Assembly (NCBI GenBank): GCA_964369605.1
Contig: CAYJFD010000001.1
Span: 124,001 to 188,000, forward strand
DNA length: 64,000 nt
Source of the DNA: CAYJFD01 sp964369605
GTDB taxonomy: Bacteria > Bacteroidota > Bacteroidia > Bacteroidales > UBA932
Reading direction: 5' to 3'
Shown: positions 44,758-54,077 of the stretch, one piece after another
How positions within the stretch are numbered: the first letter of the stretch is position 1
Layout of the letters: every line of letters begins with the position of its first letter
The notes under the pieces: generated by a model
What the model was told of the DNA's origin: nothing
The model's input: only the letters and a program-made list of their open reading frames with translations
Database searches by the model: none
Position numbers and translations under genes: made by a program

Positions 44758-46559
44758 GCACAGAATCTTTCCATAATTTTTATCGTAAGCCTATCATCAC
44801 ATCCCTTAGTTAGCGCCTCTATCTCTTCTTTTGGGATATTTGAGATATCTAAAAGAACCAGCCCATCGACACAGTAATTAAAATGCTTGTCGACGTTAAA
44901 AGCTAAAAAGTCAGACCTATACTTTGCATAACGTTTTATGAGTGCGGGCAGACGGTACTTTCCAGCACTAGTTCTCGACAGATATTTGTCAAAACTATCA
45001 ACATGCTCACTTTGATTACACATTAAGGCCTCCTTGTCACAACGACAGAAATTAGGTTTAAAAGGAGTTCGGGCAAAAACTAAAGTATCTCCCTTCGTGT
45101 TATAAAAATTATCAAGGTAGGATGTAATCATACTCTGAAAAATACTCGAGTAAGATGAACTTATACTAACTGGCCCGAAGAGATACTTACACGAGGGGTA
45201 TTTTAACATACTTAGCATTAAGCCTTTGAATAAGAAAAGAAGACCTAGGGGATCCTTACTATATTCTCTAGAAATAAAAGATCTACCTAGCTCAATACTC
45301 TGAGGAAGAAGTTTTTCAAACTCGTCAGAGAATTTAAAAAGAGTGTTTGTGTAAAAACCTTTAAGTCCTTCTTTTTTTAGTATACTATCACCGATTCCAA
45401 GACGATATGCACCTACGACCTTAGCTGCCGACCTATCCCAAAGCACCAAATGTTTATAATATCTATCAAAGTCATCCATATCTAAGTCATTTCCTGTGCC
45501 CTCACCTACATACCTAAAAGAAACCTCTCTTTGGCGAGCTATCTCGTAAATAAGTTCTGGGATGTCATCATAAGATAATAGATAGCATTGGTAACTAGAA
45601 TGCTCAAAGAGTAATTTATCACTAGGAAGGGACTCGATCTTATTAGTAATTGAATCTGTATCTTTTGCTTGAGCTATTTTATGTTGCGTGTTTGAGCTTC
45701 TCGAAATACTACTACATCTCTCTGGCTCTATAAGGGCTTCTAGTGCGTAAGTGCGGCTTCTTAAATAATCTGCAAGCAGTGAAGTGTTATTAAACTTAGC
45801 TATCTCAGAATTGTTAATAGGTTTACCTATCTTAACCTTAAAAGTTTTTCCCTTACACCTTGCTAGCTCTCTAGGAAGTCTTGCTGTTCTAAGCATAGGG
45901 TGAATTCTTCCAAGGAAATGGAAAAATTTAGAGTTATTCCCCTCAAAATAAATAGGAAGTACAGGTACTCCTGTATTCGAGATCATCTTAATAATTGTTG
46001 GCTTCCACTCTATATCACGAATAAATTTATTATTATTATAAGAGGAAACCTCACCCGAAGGAAAAAGTCCTAAGGCGCCTCCATTTTCAAGATGCTCCCT
46101 TGCAGTCCTAATTCCTGCTAAACTGCTTTTCATCCCAGCCCTATCGGTAAAAGGATTTACAGGTATAAAGCAGTCTCTTAAGTTTGGGAGTTTAGAAAGT
46201 AGGAAGTTTGTGAGAATTTTTAGATCTGGGCGTACATTAGTGATGAGATCATATAAGATGATGCCATCTATTCCACCAAAAGGATGATTGCAGGTAATAG
46301 CAAAGCCTCCATCTTTCGGTATGTTATTTAAGTCCTCGGGATCTATCTCGATTTTAATTTTCTCATTTATGATAAATTGCCTACTAAGATCTCTATTCTC
46401 AAGATGAGAAATCTTACTATAAATACTATTGATTTTATGTAGGCCTAAGATACGGAAGCATAAAAAAGACACAGAACTACCGAGCCATCCTCTGAGCTTG
46501 ATAGCCTTCTTAATATCAGATATTTTAACTAGCTTTGTAGTCTCTAGTTTGTTTTCCAT
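44742..46559 (-). CDS. Bifunctional PlsC-GNAT acyltransferase, OlsF type
   Basis: 605 residues from the ATG at 46559 (the frame is open 10 codons further but that runs into uvrC). The N-terminal half is PlsC-like with NHPFGGIDG (NHxxxxD, near 84-92) and FPSGEVSS. The C-terminal half is a GNAT acyltransferase with REVSFRYVGEGTGNDLDMDDFDRYY and SIELGRSFISREY. The same architecture is known in OlsF, which makes ornithine-type lipids in one enzyme. It repeats as a fusion the two separate genes at 10593-12364. Amino acid substrate unknown. Confidence 0.85.
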   Translation of the reverse strand: MENKLETTKLVKISDIKKAIKLRGWLGSSVSFLCFRILGLHKINSIYSKISHLENRDLSRQFIINEKIKIEIDPEDLNNIPKDGGFAITCNHPFGGIDGIILYDLITNVRPDLKILTNFLLSKLPNLRDCFIPVNPFTDRAGMKSSLAGIRTAREHLENGGALGLFPSGEVSSYNNNKFIRDIEWKPTIIKMISNTGVPVLPIYFEGNNSKFFHFLGRIHPMLRTARLPRELARCKGKTFKVKIGKPINNSEIAKFNNTSLLADYLRSRTYALEALIEPERCSSISRSSNTQHKIAQAKDTDSITNKIESLPSDKLLFEHSSYQCYLLSYDDIPELIYEIARQREVSFRYVGEGTGNDLDMDDFDRYYKHLVLWDRSAAKVVGAYRLGIGDSILKKEGLKGFYTNTLFKFSDEFEKLLPQSIELGRSFISREYSKDPLGLLFLFKGLMLSMLKYPSCKYLFGPVSISSSYSSIFQSMITSYLDNFYNTKGDTLVFARTPFKPNFCRCDKEALMCNQSEHVDSFDKYLSRTSAGKYRLPALIKRYAKYRSDFLAFNVDKHFNYCVDGLVLLDISNIPKEEIEALTKGCDDRLTIKIMERFCAQTGS

Positions 46560-46583
46560 AGTTAAGACAAAGATAAAGAAAAT

Positions 46584-48404
46584 ATGCAAATTCGAGAAAA
46601 AATTAAGATTTTACCTAGTAGCTCAGGCGTATACTGCTTTCTAAATAAAGAAGGTGAAACGATCTATATAGGTAAGGCAAAGGATCTTAAAAAGAGAGTG
46701 TCGCAGTATTTTTCCTCTAAGTCATCACATACATCAAAGACAAAGGTGATGGTGTCCCAGATTCATGACATAGAGCACATCGTTGTGAATAATGAAGCAG
46801 ATGCCTTTTTGCTTGAAAATAATCTAATTAAACAGAAGCAGCCCAAATACAATATCCTTCTTAAAGATGATAAAACATACCCTTGGATATGTGTGAAAAA
46901 AGAAAGTTTCCCAAGAGTATTTGTGACAAGGAATTTTAGAAAGGATGGGTCGAAGTATTTCGGACCCTATAGCTCTACAACTCATGTTAGAAACCTAATG
47001 GAGCTGATTGAAAGCATTTACACACTGCGAAGATGTAATCTTAACCTGGGGGCCGATAAAATAGCTGCAAAAAAATACAAAGTGTGCTTGAACTACCATA
47101 TTAAAAAATGTAAGGCACCCTGTGTGGGTGCAATATCAAGCGATGAATATCAAGAACAAGTAGATGCAGTAGTAGAAATCCTAAAGGGCAATACAGGTTC
47201 CTTGATAAGGCAATATCAGAAGATTATGACTCAAGCTGCAGCTGAATTAGATTTTGAAAAAGCTCATAGCTATAAAGAAAATATAAATCTACTCGAGCAT
47301 CACTACTCGCGCTCCTTAGTTTCTAATCCTAATTCGACGCCTGATTTTGACGTTTTTAATATCGTCTTTGATAATCTGGATGCCTTTGGAAATTTTATGA
47401 GGATTCGTTCAGGAGCAGTCGTTAGATCTATGAATCTACACTTTAGAGCAAGAATAGAAGAAACTCATGCTTCCCTACTCTCCTATTTTATGAGGGAGAT
47501 CTACGAGAGAATAAGCGTTTACCAAAGTGAAGATGTTTACTCAAAAGTCGTAATTCTTCCATTCGCTCCGGATATGGAGTTTGAGGGAGTAAAAATACAA
47601 ATTCCTCTAAGAGGAGATAAACTGTCTATCTTAGAGCTAAGTAAGAAAAATGCTTTTGCCCTAAAGCTTGAAAAATTAAAGCAAGAGGTCTTTGTCTCGC
47701 CTCAGGAGCACCAAACAAGAATTCTAGAGGCCGTAAAACGAGACCTTCAAATGGATGCTCTTCCTGTACACATCGAATGCTTTGACAACTCAAATACCCA
47801 AGGAACAAACCCAGTATCGGCATGTGTAGTTTTTAAAAATGCTCAGCCATCAAAAAAGGATTATAGACACTTTATCGTAAAAACGGTAGAAGGTCCAAAT
47901 GACTATGCAACTATGCGTGAGGTTATAACAAGAAGATATACTCGTGTCCTAAATGAAGGAGGGGATCTGCCGGATCTTATAGTGGTGGATGGTGGAAAGG
48001 GGCAGGTTATGATCGCATACGAAGTGCTCTATAGTCTAGGTCTCTTGGATAAAATAAAACTAATAGGACTAGCAGAGAGATTAGAAACTATAATAATACC
48101 TGGAGAAAGCTACCCTCTAGTTTTAGATAAGAATACAAGTACATTAAAGCTTCTAATGCAGCTCAGAGATGAGGCGCATAGATTCGGAATAACACATCAT
48201 AGGAAAAGAAGATCGAAGTCTGCTCTTACCTCTACTTTGGATGAGATAAAAGGAATAGGAGAGAAGACTCAAGAAAAATTATACTCTCACTTTAAAACCA
48301 TTTCGGCCATGAGAAAGGCTAGCCACGAGGACTTAGCCAAGGTCGTAGGGCAGAGCAATGCTAAAAAGCTAGGAGAGTATTTTGCCGATAAGTTCAAGGA
48401 GTAG
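46584..48404 (+). CDS. uvrC: Excinuclease ABC subunit C
   Basis: 606 residues in normal order: GIY-YIG domain with SSGVYCFLNKEGETIYIGKAKDLKKRV, a cysteine-bearing linker, the UVR motif LDFEKAHSYKENINLL (about 220-235), an RNase H-like endonuclease half with HIECFDNSNTQGTNPV and LIVVDGGKGQ, and C-terminal helix-hairpin-helix repeats (LDEIKGIGEKTQEKL). It makes both incisions in nucleotide excision repair. The start is 24 bases from the divergent acyltransferase; the end overlaps convergent holA by 36 bases. Confidence 0.96.
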   Translation: MQIREKIKILPSSSGVYCFLNKEGETIYIGKAKDLKKRVSQYFSSKSSHTSKTKVMVSQIHDIEHIVVNNEADAFLLENNLIKQKQPKYNILLKDDKTYPWICVKKESFPRVFVTRNFRKDGSKYFGPYSSTTHVRNLMELIESIYTLRRCNLNLGADKIAAKKYKVCLNYHIKKCKAPCVGAISSDEYQEQVDAVVEILKGNTGSLIRQYQKIMTQAAAELDFEKAHSYKENINLLEHHYSRSLVSNPNSTPDFDVFNIVFDNLDAFGNFMRIRSGAVVRSMNLHFRARIEETHASLLSYFMREIYERISVYQSEDVYSKVVILPFAPDMEFEGVKIQIPLRGDKLSILELSKKNAFALKLEKLKQEVFVSPQEHQTRILEAVKRDLQMDALPVHIECFDNSNTQGTNPVSACVVFKNAQPSKKDYRHFIVKTVEGPNDYATMREVITRRYTRVLNEGGDLPDLIVVDGGKGQVMIAYEVLYSLGLLDKIKLIGLAERLETIIIPGESYPLVLDKNTSTLKLLMQLRDEAHRFGITHHRKRRSKSALTSTLDEIKGIGEKTQEKLYSHFKTISAMRKASHEDLAKVVGQSNAKKLGEYFADKFKE

Positions 48405-49409
48405 CTCTCCGTCAGATGCCCCACCGCGACTGTTATCCTTACTCTTGCGATCGCACTCCTTAATAAGAGATATAATCTTCATCGTTTTAAGCAAAGAGAA
48501 ATTCCTAACAGCAGTAAGATAGGGAGTACTAAAACTATAGTATATCCCTGCATCTCTTGCGGCATCTTGAGGGGACTGTTTAGTCTGTGACATAATTGCT
48601 TGCATTTTTTCAAGCTGAGAAAAAAAGTAGAATAGAAACCCGATAGTCATCTGTATCGGATATTTCTTAGGCGACTCCCCAAAATAATAGGCGATTCTAT
48701 AAGCCTTTGCTGCATCCCTAGCAGCAAGTGCAGAGGTTAATTCCGAGGTGTTAAACTCCTTACTCACCCCGATGTTCTGTTCTATGTCGTTAGCCGTAAT
48801 GAGCTTTGAGTTTATATCTATAGACTTTATTAGCTTGTCTATTTCTAATACGATCTTTCTTAATTCAGTACCTGCAAATTCAGATAGCATAAGAGAAGCC
48901 TGCGGCTCAATATCCTTTCCAAGACTCTTAATATAGGATTCTATCCACTGGGGCATATCAGTATCCCGAACTCTCTCTGTTTCGAAAACTTCTCCATGCT
49001 TCTGGGAAACCTTAAAGAAGTTAGTTCTTTTGTCTGCCTTAGCTCCAATGAAGCATAATACTAACACAGTGCTAGGGTTGATATTTTCAATATAAGGAAC
49101 GAGGTCGTCTAATTTTTTGAATAGTTGGGCCTCCTTTACAATGATTAGTTGTCTTTCAGCAAATACAGGGTAACGTTTTGCTGAAGAGGCTATCTGTGCA
49201 GGGGTCGTATCACTAGCATATAAAATGCTTTGATTGAAATCTCTTTCTTCAGGTTTTAGGGCCTTCTCTATTATCAAATCGCACAAGACATCGATATAAT
49301 ACGGCTCCTCACCCATAAAAATGTAGTAAGGTTTAAAGTTTCCCTCAGTGATATCCTTCTTGAGCTCGTTGAACCTTGCAACGGTGTTAATTTTTTGTGA
49401 TTTTGCCAT
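48369..49409 (-). CDS. holA: DNA polymerase III subunit delta
   Basis: 346 residues of the clamp-loader delta subunit. KPYYIFMGEEPYYIDVLCDLI at the N-terminus, FAERQLIIVKEAQLFKK, and STVLVLCFIGAKADKRTNFFK match the AAA+-like HolA fold, which opens the beta clamp. Upstream on the minus strand is a TATTTTTG -7 box (49431-49438). Confidence 0.9.
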   Translation of the reverse strand: MAKSQKINTVARFNELKKDITEGNFKPYYIFMGEEPYYIDVLCDLIIEKALKPEERDFNQSILYASDTTPAQIASSAKRYPVFAERQLIIVKEAQLFKKLDDLVPYIENINPSTVLVLCFIGAKADKRTNFFKVSQKHGEVFETERVRDTDMPQWIESYIKSLGKDIEPQASLMLSEFAGTELRKIVLEIDKLIKSIDINSKLITANDIEQNIGVSKEFNTSELTSALAARDAAKAYRIAYYFGESPKKYPIQMTIGFLFYFFSQLEKMQAIMSQTKQSPQDAARDAGIYYSFSTPYLTAVRNFSLLKTMKIISLIKECDRKSKDNSRGGASDGELLLELIGKILS

Positions 49410-49449
49410 ATTAAGAATAATAGATAGTTACAAAAATACTCATATTTCT

Positions 49450-49457
49450 TATATTTG
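49450..49457 (+). promoter_or_regulatory. -7 box of the HsdR_N-like gene and cca
   Basis: TATATTTG lies 6 nt before the ATG at 49464, another very short leader. Confidence 0.55.
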
Positions 49458-49463
49458 TAGCAG

Positions 49464-49877
49464 ATGAAGAAGCAAATTTTAGACCCTATAAGAAAAAAAG
49501 AATTAGTATTGACCCCAGAAGAGCTTGTTAGGCAGAATGTTATACAGTGGCTAAATAAGGAATGTAATGTGCCATTAGCTCTTATGGCTGTAGAACATCC
49601 TATGAGTTACAACGGAGTGAAGTATAGGGCGGATATAGTAGTCTTTGATAGAAGTGCTAATCCCTTAATGCTTGTTGAATGTAAAGCTCCATCGGTGAAG
49701 ATTGATAATGAGGTGATTCAGCAGGGTCTTAGATATAATCGAGTATTGAAAGTTAAAATTATGATGTTTACAAACGGACAATATACATATATTTGCACCG
49801 TAAATAAGGAAACTCAGAAATATGAATTTATTACTGAGCCCCTTACTTATGAAAAAATGTTAGAAGAAAATGAATAA
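49464..49877 (+). CDS. Stand-alone type I restriction HsdR_N-like nuclease domain protein
   Basis: 137 residues matching the HSDR_N_2 domain: an N-terminal helix with KKELVLTPEELVRQNVIQWL, then RADIVVFDRSANPLMLVECKAP, which keeps a complete PD-(D/E)xK-type active site (D...ExK), and QQGLRYNRVLKVKIMMFTNG. In restriction enzymes this domain cuts DNA, but no helicase, methylase or specificity gene is nearby. It overlaps cca by 8 bases, so the two are translationally coupled. Function unknown. Confidence 0.85.
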   Translation: MKKQILDPIRKKELVLTPEELVRQNVIQWLNKECNVPLALMAVEHPMSYNGVKYRADIVVFDRSANPLMLVECKAPSVKIDNEVIQQGLRYNRVLKVKIMMFTNGQYTYICTVNKETQKYEFITEPLTYEKMLEENE

Positions 49878-51282
49878 GAATTTAGATAAGAAAATATTCA
49901 AAATTATATCTCAGCAAGCAAAAGATCTAGGAGTCAATGCTTATGTTATAGGTGGATATGTGCGTGATTGCATATTAGGGCGAGATAGCAAGGATATAGA
50001 TATAGTAGTAGAAGGAAGAGGGATAGAATTGGCAGAAAAGGTAGCAGAGGTAATAGATAAAAAGTTAACAGTATTTAGAAAGTTTGGGACAGCTATGCTT
50101 AGAGCTGAGGGGGGAATGGAAGTAGAGTTTGTAGGAGCTAGGAAGGAATCCTATAGGTCGGATTCAAGAAACCCTATAGTCGAGGATGGTACGCTTGAGG
50201 AAGATCAAAGGCGAAGAGATTTTACAATAAATGCTATGTCTTTTTCTCTTCAGTCGGATAATTATGGAGAACTAACAGATCCTTTTAATGGGCTTCAAGA
50301 CCTACAAGACAGGTTGATAAGAACTCCTCTAGATCCTGACACGACATATATAGATGATCCTCTTAGGATGATAAGAGCTATTCGCTTTGCTACTCAGTTA
50401 GATTTTGAAATAGTGCCTGAATCCTTAGATTCTATCATTAGAAATAGTGAAAGATTTTCCATTCTATCTATGGAGCGTATTATGGATGAGATGCACAAGA
50501 TAATATTGGCGCCTAAACCATCAATAGGTCTACTTCTATTAGATAAGACGGGATTATTAAAATATGTGCTTCCAGAGTTAATAAATCTTAAGGGTGTTGA
50601 AAATCAAGAAGGCCTAGCGCATAAGGATAATTTTTATCATAGTTTGCAGGTGTTAGATAACATAGCTCCTCATACAGATGATTTATGGCTAAGATGGGCT
50701 GCGCTCCTACATGATATAGGTAAGGCACAGACAAAAAAGTTTGAACAAGGAATAGGGTGGACCTTCCATTCTCATGAGTTCGTTGGGGGGAAGATGGTAA
50801 AGAAAATTTTTGATCGTCTAAGTTTACCTCTAGATTTTAGGATGGAATTTGTGAAGAAAATGGTTAGTTTACATCTTAGGCCTATATCTTTAGTTGAGGA
50901 TGTCGTGACGGATTCAGCAGTGAGGCGCTTGCTATTCGATGCAGGTGATGACATCGATAGCTTAATGTTACTGTGTGAGGCAGACATCACTTCTAAGAAT
51001 AATAATACGGTAGCTAAACACAAGAAAAACTTTCAGTTAGTGAGAGAAAAACTTGTGGAAGTAGAGGAAAAGGATGCGATTAGGAACTTTAAGGGGCCTA
51101 TCACAGGGGAGATGATAATGGAAATATTTGGAGTCGCACCTTGTAAGGAAATAGGTATGCTTAAAGAGCAAATCAAAAATGCTATACTAGATGGAGTGAT
51201 ACCGAATGACTATGATAGCGCTTTAGCTTTACTCAAGGAACTAGCCCTGCCTATGGGTCTAGTGGAGCTTAGAGCTGATTAG
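49870..51282 (+). CDS. cca: CCA-adding enzyme / poly(A) polymerase family tRNA nucleotidyltransferase with HD domain
   Basis: 470 residues. The nucleotidyltransferase head has AYVIGGYVRDCILGRDSKDIDIVVEG (GG and DxD motifs) and RRRDFTINAMSF; the neck has DDPLRMIRAIRFATQLDFEI. An HD phosphohydrolase domain follows with RWAALLHDIGKAQT. Neither tRNA gene in this window encodes CCA, so the enzyme is needed for them. The 3' end overlaps folE by 24 bases. Confidence 0.94.
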   Translation: MNKNLDKKIFKIISQQAKDLGVNAYVIGGYVRDCILGRDSKDIDIVVEGRGIELAEKVAEVIDKKLTVFRKFGTAMLRAEGGMEVEFVGARKESYRSDSRNPIVEDGTLEEDQRRRDFTINAMSFSLQSDNYGELTDPFNGLQDLQDRLIRTPLDPDTTYIDDPLRMIRAIRFATQLDFEIVPESLDSIIRNSERFSILSMERIMDEMHKIILAPKPSIGLLLLDKTGLLKYVLPELINLKGVENQEGLAHKDNFYHSLQVLDNIAPHTDDLWLRWAALLHDIGKAQTKKFEQGIGWTFHSHEFVGGKMVKKIFDRLSLPLDFRMEFVKKMVSLHLRPISLVEDVVTDSAVRRLLFDAGDDIDSLMLLCEADITSKNNNTVAKHKKNFQLVREKLVEVEEKDAIRNFKGPITGEMIMEIFGVAPCKEIGMLKEQIKNAILDGVIPNDYDSALALLKELALPMGLVELRAD

Positions 51283-51858
51283 ATTCATAAACTCAGCCCT
51301 GGTACGCTCGTCTTTTAAGAAGGCTCCAGTGAATGCGGAAGTGGTGGTGACAGAGTTTTGTTTTTGAACGCCTCTTATCTGCATACACATATGAGATGCT
51401 TCTATTACGACAGCTACACCAAGAGGGTTTAAGGTCTCTTGAATACAGTCTCTGATTTGCACGGTAAGTCTTTCTTGAACTTGAAGTCTTCTGGCAAAGC
51501 ATTCAACAACCCTAGCTACCTTGCTAAGACCTGTAATATAGCCATTTGGGATGTATGCAACATGAACTTTGCCATAAAAAGGAAGAAGGTGATGCTCGCA
51601 AAGGGAGTATAGCTCGATGTCTTTTACAAGAACCATCTGTTGGTATTCCTCTTTAAACATCGCAGAACGTAGTATTTCTGCACCGTCTATATGGTAGCCT
51701 TGAGTCAGAAACTGCATAGATTTCGCTACCCTAAGAGGGGTCTTTTCTAGTCCTTCTCTTGTAGGATCTTCTCCTAGAAGTGCGAGGGTCTCACGATAAT
51801 GCTCTATTAGTTTTTCAGTTACCTGCTGATCAAATTCTTCAATTTTTTTGTATGCCAT
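51259..51858 (-). CDS. folE: GTP cyclohydrolase I
   Basis: 199 residues of the zinc enzyme that starts folate synthesis from GTP. Motifs: GEDPTREGLEKTPLRVAK, LCEHHLLPFYGKVHVAYIPNG (zinc Cys and His) and SHMCMQIRGVQKQNSVTTT (second zinc Cys). It is complementary to the pab genes at 21.7-24.1 kb in the folate pathway. A TAGTTTTG -7 box is at 51876-51883 on the minus strand. Confidence 0.96.
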   Translation of the reverse strand: MAYKKIEEFDQQVTEKLIEHYRETLALLGEDPTREGLEKTPLRVAKSMQFLTQGYHIDGAEILRSAMFKEEYQQMVLVKDIELYSLCEHHLLPFYGKVHVAYIPNGYITGLSKVARVVECFARRLQVQERLTVQIRDCIQETLNPLGVAVVIEASHMCMQIRGVQKQNSVTTTSAFTGAFLKDERTRAEFMNLISSKLH

Positions 51859-51959
51859 AGTAGAAATATTTGACGCAAAACTAAGTAAAATGTTGATAAC
51901 TCACAATTTATTATTAAATTAGCTCCTGAATTTTAATCTATGAATGGAGAACTGGAGGA

Positions 51960-52559
51960 ATGAAGAGGGTACTTTTTACGGCAGCTACAGATTTTGAATT
52001 ACAAAGTGCGAAAGATGCTTATAATGAGCTTGTCAGTGCGAGTACGAGCAAAACTGAGAACTTGCAAGTAGACTTTCTTGTCACTGGAATAACCATAATC
52101 CCAACCTTACATAAATTAACTCTAGCCTTGAAAGAGCAGAGCTATGACTTGGCAGTAAACCTCGGTATTGCGGGAGCATATAAAGAGAAAAAATACCTAG
52201 GTCAGCTTTGTCGTATCCTTGAGGAGGAGTTTGATGATATTGAACCCAAGTTTAATATGGGGCCTATCAAGACTGTAGCTTTGGACGATGAGTTAGAGGA
52301 TATTTTGAGTCGATATCCCCAGTTGGATAGCTTAACAGTTAGCTTAGCGCATAAGCCAGTGAGAGATGGGAAGGAAGTGGAAAATATGGAAGGAGCAGCA
52401 TTTTTTTATGTTTGTAGGGAAATGTGTCAGCCCTACGTTGAGCTTAGGGCGATTTCAAATATGGTAGGAGATAAGGATAAGAGGAATTGGAAGATAGATG
52501 AATGTCTTGAGGTGTTAAGAAAAGCTAGTGAGGAACTAATTAAATTCTATGCAAGATGA
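51960..52559 (+). CDS. mqnB: Futalosine hydrolase
   Basis: 199 residues of the nucleoside phosphorylase-like fold. LAVNLGIAGAYKEKKYLGQL and the catalytic VENMEGAAFFYVC (MEGAA motif) are clear. It removes the base from futalosine in the alternative menaquinone pathway. It overlaps mqnD by 4 bases. Confidence 0.9.
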   Translation: MKRVLFTAATDFELQSAKDAYNELVSASTSKTENLQVDFLVTGITIIPTLHKLTLALKEQSYDLAVNLGIAGAYKEKKYLGQLCRILEEEFDDIEPKFNMGPIKTVALDDELEDILSRYPQLDSLTVSLAHKPVRDGKEVENMEGAAFFYVCREMCQPYVELRAISNMVGDKDKRNWKIDECLEVLRKASEELIKFYAR

Positions 52560-53359
52560 GACTGACTCTAGCATATTCTCCATGTCCAAATGATACCTTC
52601 GCTTTTCATGCTATGGTGAATAATTTAGTGGATACAGAAGGTCTTGAGTTTGATTTGAAACTTGATGATGTTCAGGCGCTTAACGATGGTGCACTACGCG
52701 GTGATTATGATATCTGTAAGATGAGTTATCATGCATATTTTCACTTAAGGGATAAATATAGAATGCTGAACGTAGGGTCTGCCCTAGGTGATGGAAATGG
52801 ACCACTACTTGTTCGTAAAACAGGAAGAGATATTAGTAACAAGGATAGCAAGAGTGTTGCCTTACCAGGTAAATGGACTACTGCAGCGTTATTGTACGAG
52901 ATATTTTTTAAGAATTCTAGCGCGAGTGGGGATAGACACTATTGTCTTTTTTCTGATATTGCTGAACTTGTTCAGCGCGAACAAATGGACCAAGGAGTCT
53001 TGATTCACGAAGGGCGTTTTGTCTATCAGGAGCAGGGCTTGGATTTAGTGGCTGACCTCGGTTTGTTATGGCAGCAGCAAACAGGTTGTCTTTTACCACT
53101 AGGGGGAATAGCTGTAAAAAGCGATATGGATTTGGAATTAGCAAATAAGATTGAAAGGGTACTTCGTCGGAGTATTGTGATGGCTGTTGAAAATCCTTCT
53201 TTATCGAAGGAATACATAGGAAAAAACGCACAGGAACTCTCAGAACAGGTGCAGCAAGAACATATTAAACTCTTTGTGAATGAGCAAACTCTAGGAATAG
53301 ATGCTAGAGGGCAAAAAGCAATAGAGGAATTATATAATTATTTTAAGGCAACTATTTAA
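52556..53359 (+). CDS. mqnD: 1,4-dihydroxy-6-naphthoate synthase
   Basis: 267 residues of the periplasmic-binding-protein-like fold. LAYSPCPNDTFAFHAMV is the family signature and YDICKMSYHAYF follows. It converts cyclic dehypoxanthinylfutalosine to dihydroxynaphthoate. The start overlaps the mqnB stop (ATGA). No mqnA or mqnC is in the window. Confidence 0.93.
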   Translation: MRLTLAYSPCPNDTFAFHAMVNNLVDTEGLEFDLKLDDVQALNDGALRGDYDICKMSYHAYFHLRDKYRMLNVGSALGDGNGPLLVRKTGRDISNKDSKSVALPGKWTTAALLYEIFFKNSSASGDRHYCLFSDIAELVQREQMDQGVLIHEGRFVYQEQGLDLVADLGLLWQQQTGCLLPLGGIAVKSDMDLELANKIERVLRRSIVMAVENPSLSKEYIGKNAQELSEQVQQEHIKLFVNEQTLGIDARGQKAIEELYNYFKATI

Positions 53360-53369
53360 AGTTAAAGTG

Positions 53370-54077
53370 ATGGAAGAAATTATTAGAATGAAGGAGATTT
53401 ATAAAATCTACCAAGTGGGCGAGCAAGAGGTGCGTGCCTTAGATGGAGTGGATCTAGTTATCCGAAAAAATGAATATGTGGCGATAATGGGGCCCTCAGG
53501 CTCAGGAAAGTCAACTTTGATGAATATCTTAGGCTGTTTGGATTCCCCAGACAAGGGAGAGTATAACCTTAACGGAACAGATGTTAGTAGAATGAGTGAT
53601 TCAGCTTTGGCGGAAGTCAGAAATCTAGAAATAGGTTTTGTGTTTCAATCCTTCAACCTGCTACCTCGCTATTCGGCTCTGGATAATGTTGCACTGCCCC
53701 TAATTTATGCAGGAGCAAATAAGAAAACAAGAACTGAAAGGGCAGAGGAAGTATTAGGTCAGGTAGACTTGTTATCAAGAATGGAGCACAGACCTAATGA
53801 ACTCTCAGGAGGTCAAAAACAGAGGGTTGCTATAGCAAGAGCTCTTGTGGCTAAACCTTCAATTATATTAGCTGACGAACCAACAGGTAACCTAGATTCA
53901 AAGACCTCAGTCGAGATTATGAAGCTATTTGATGAGATACATTCTAGCGGTAATACGATAGTCTTAGTTACTCACGAAGAGGATATTGCACAGTTTGCTC
54001 ACCGTGTAATTAGACTAAGAGATGGCAAGATAGAATCAGACACTATAAATAAAAAAAGTAATGAAGATATATACTAA
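53370..54077 (+). CDS. LolD/MacB-type ABC transporter ATPase
   Basis: 235 residues with Walker A GPSGSGKST, Q-loop VFQSFNLLPRYSALDNV, signature LSGGQKQRVAIARAL, Walker B IILADEPTGNLDS and the switch histidine VTHEED. The sequence belongs to the LolD/MacB/FtsE group, whose members extract lipoproteins or power efflux. No permease is adjacent. The start is taken at the ATG at 53370; a GTG at 53367 is in frame. The end overlaps the next gene by 17 bases. Confidence 0.88.
   Translation: MEEIIRMKEIYKIYQVGEQEVRALDGVDLVIRKNEYVAIMGPSGSGKSTLMNILGCLDSPDKGEYNLNGTDVSRMSDSALAEVRNLEIGFVFQSFNLLPRYSALDNVALPLIYAGANKKTRTERAEEVLGQVDLLSRMEHRPNELSGGQKQRVAIARALVAKPSIILADEPTGNLDSKTSVEIMKLFDEIHSSGNTIVLVTHEEDIAQFAHRVIRLRDGKIESDTINKKSNEDIY

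Noticed and set aside
49464..49877. Part of a type I restriction-modification system
   Set aside because: No hsdM, hsdS or helicase motor is nearby; the neighbour is cca.
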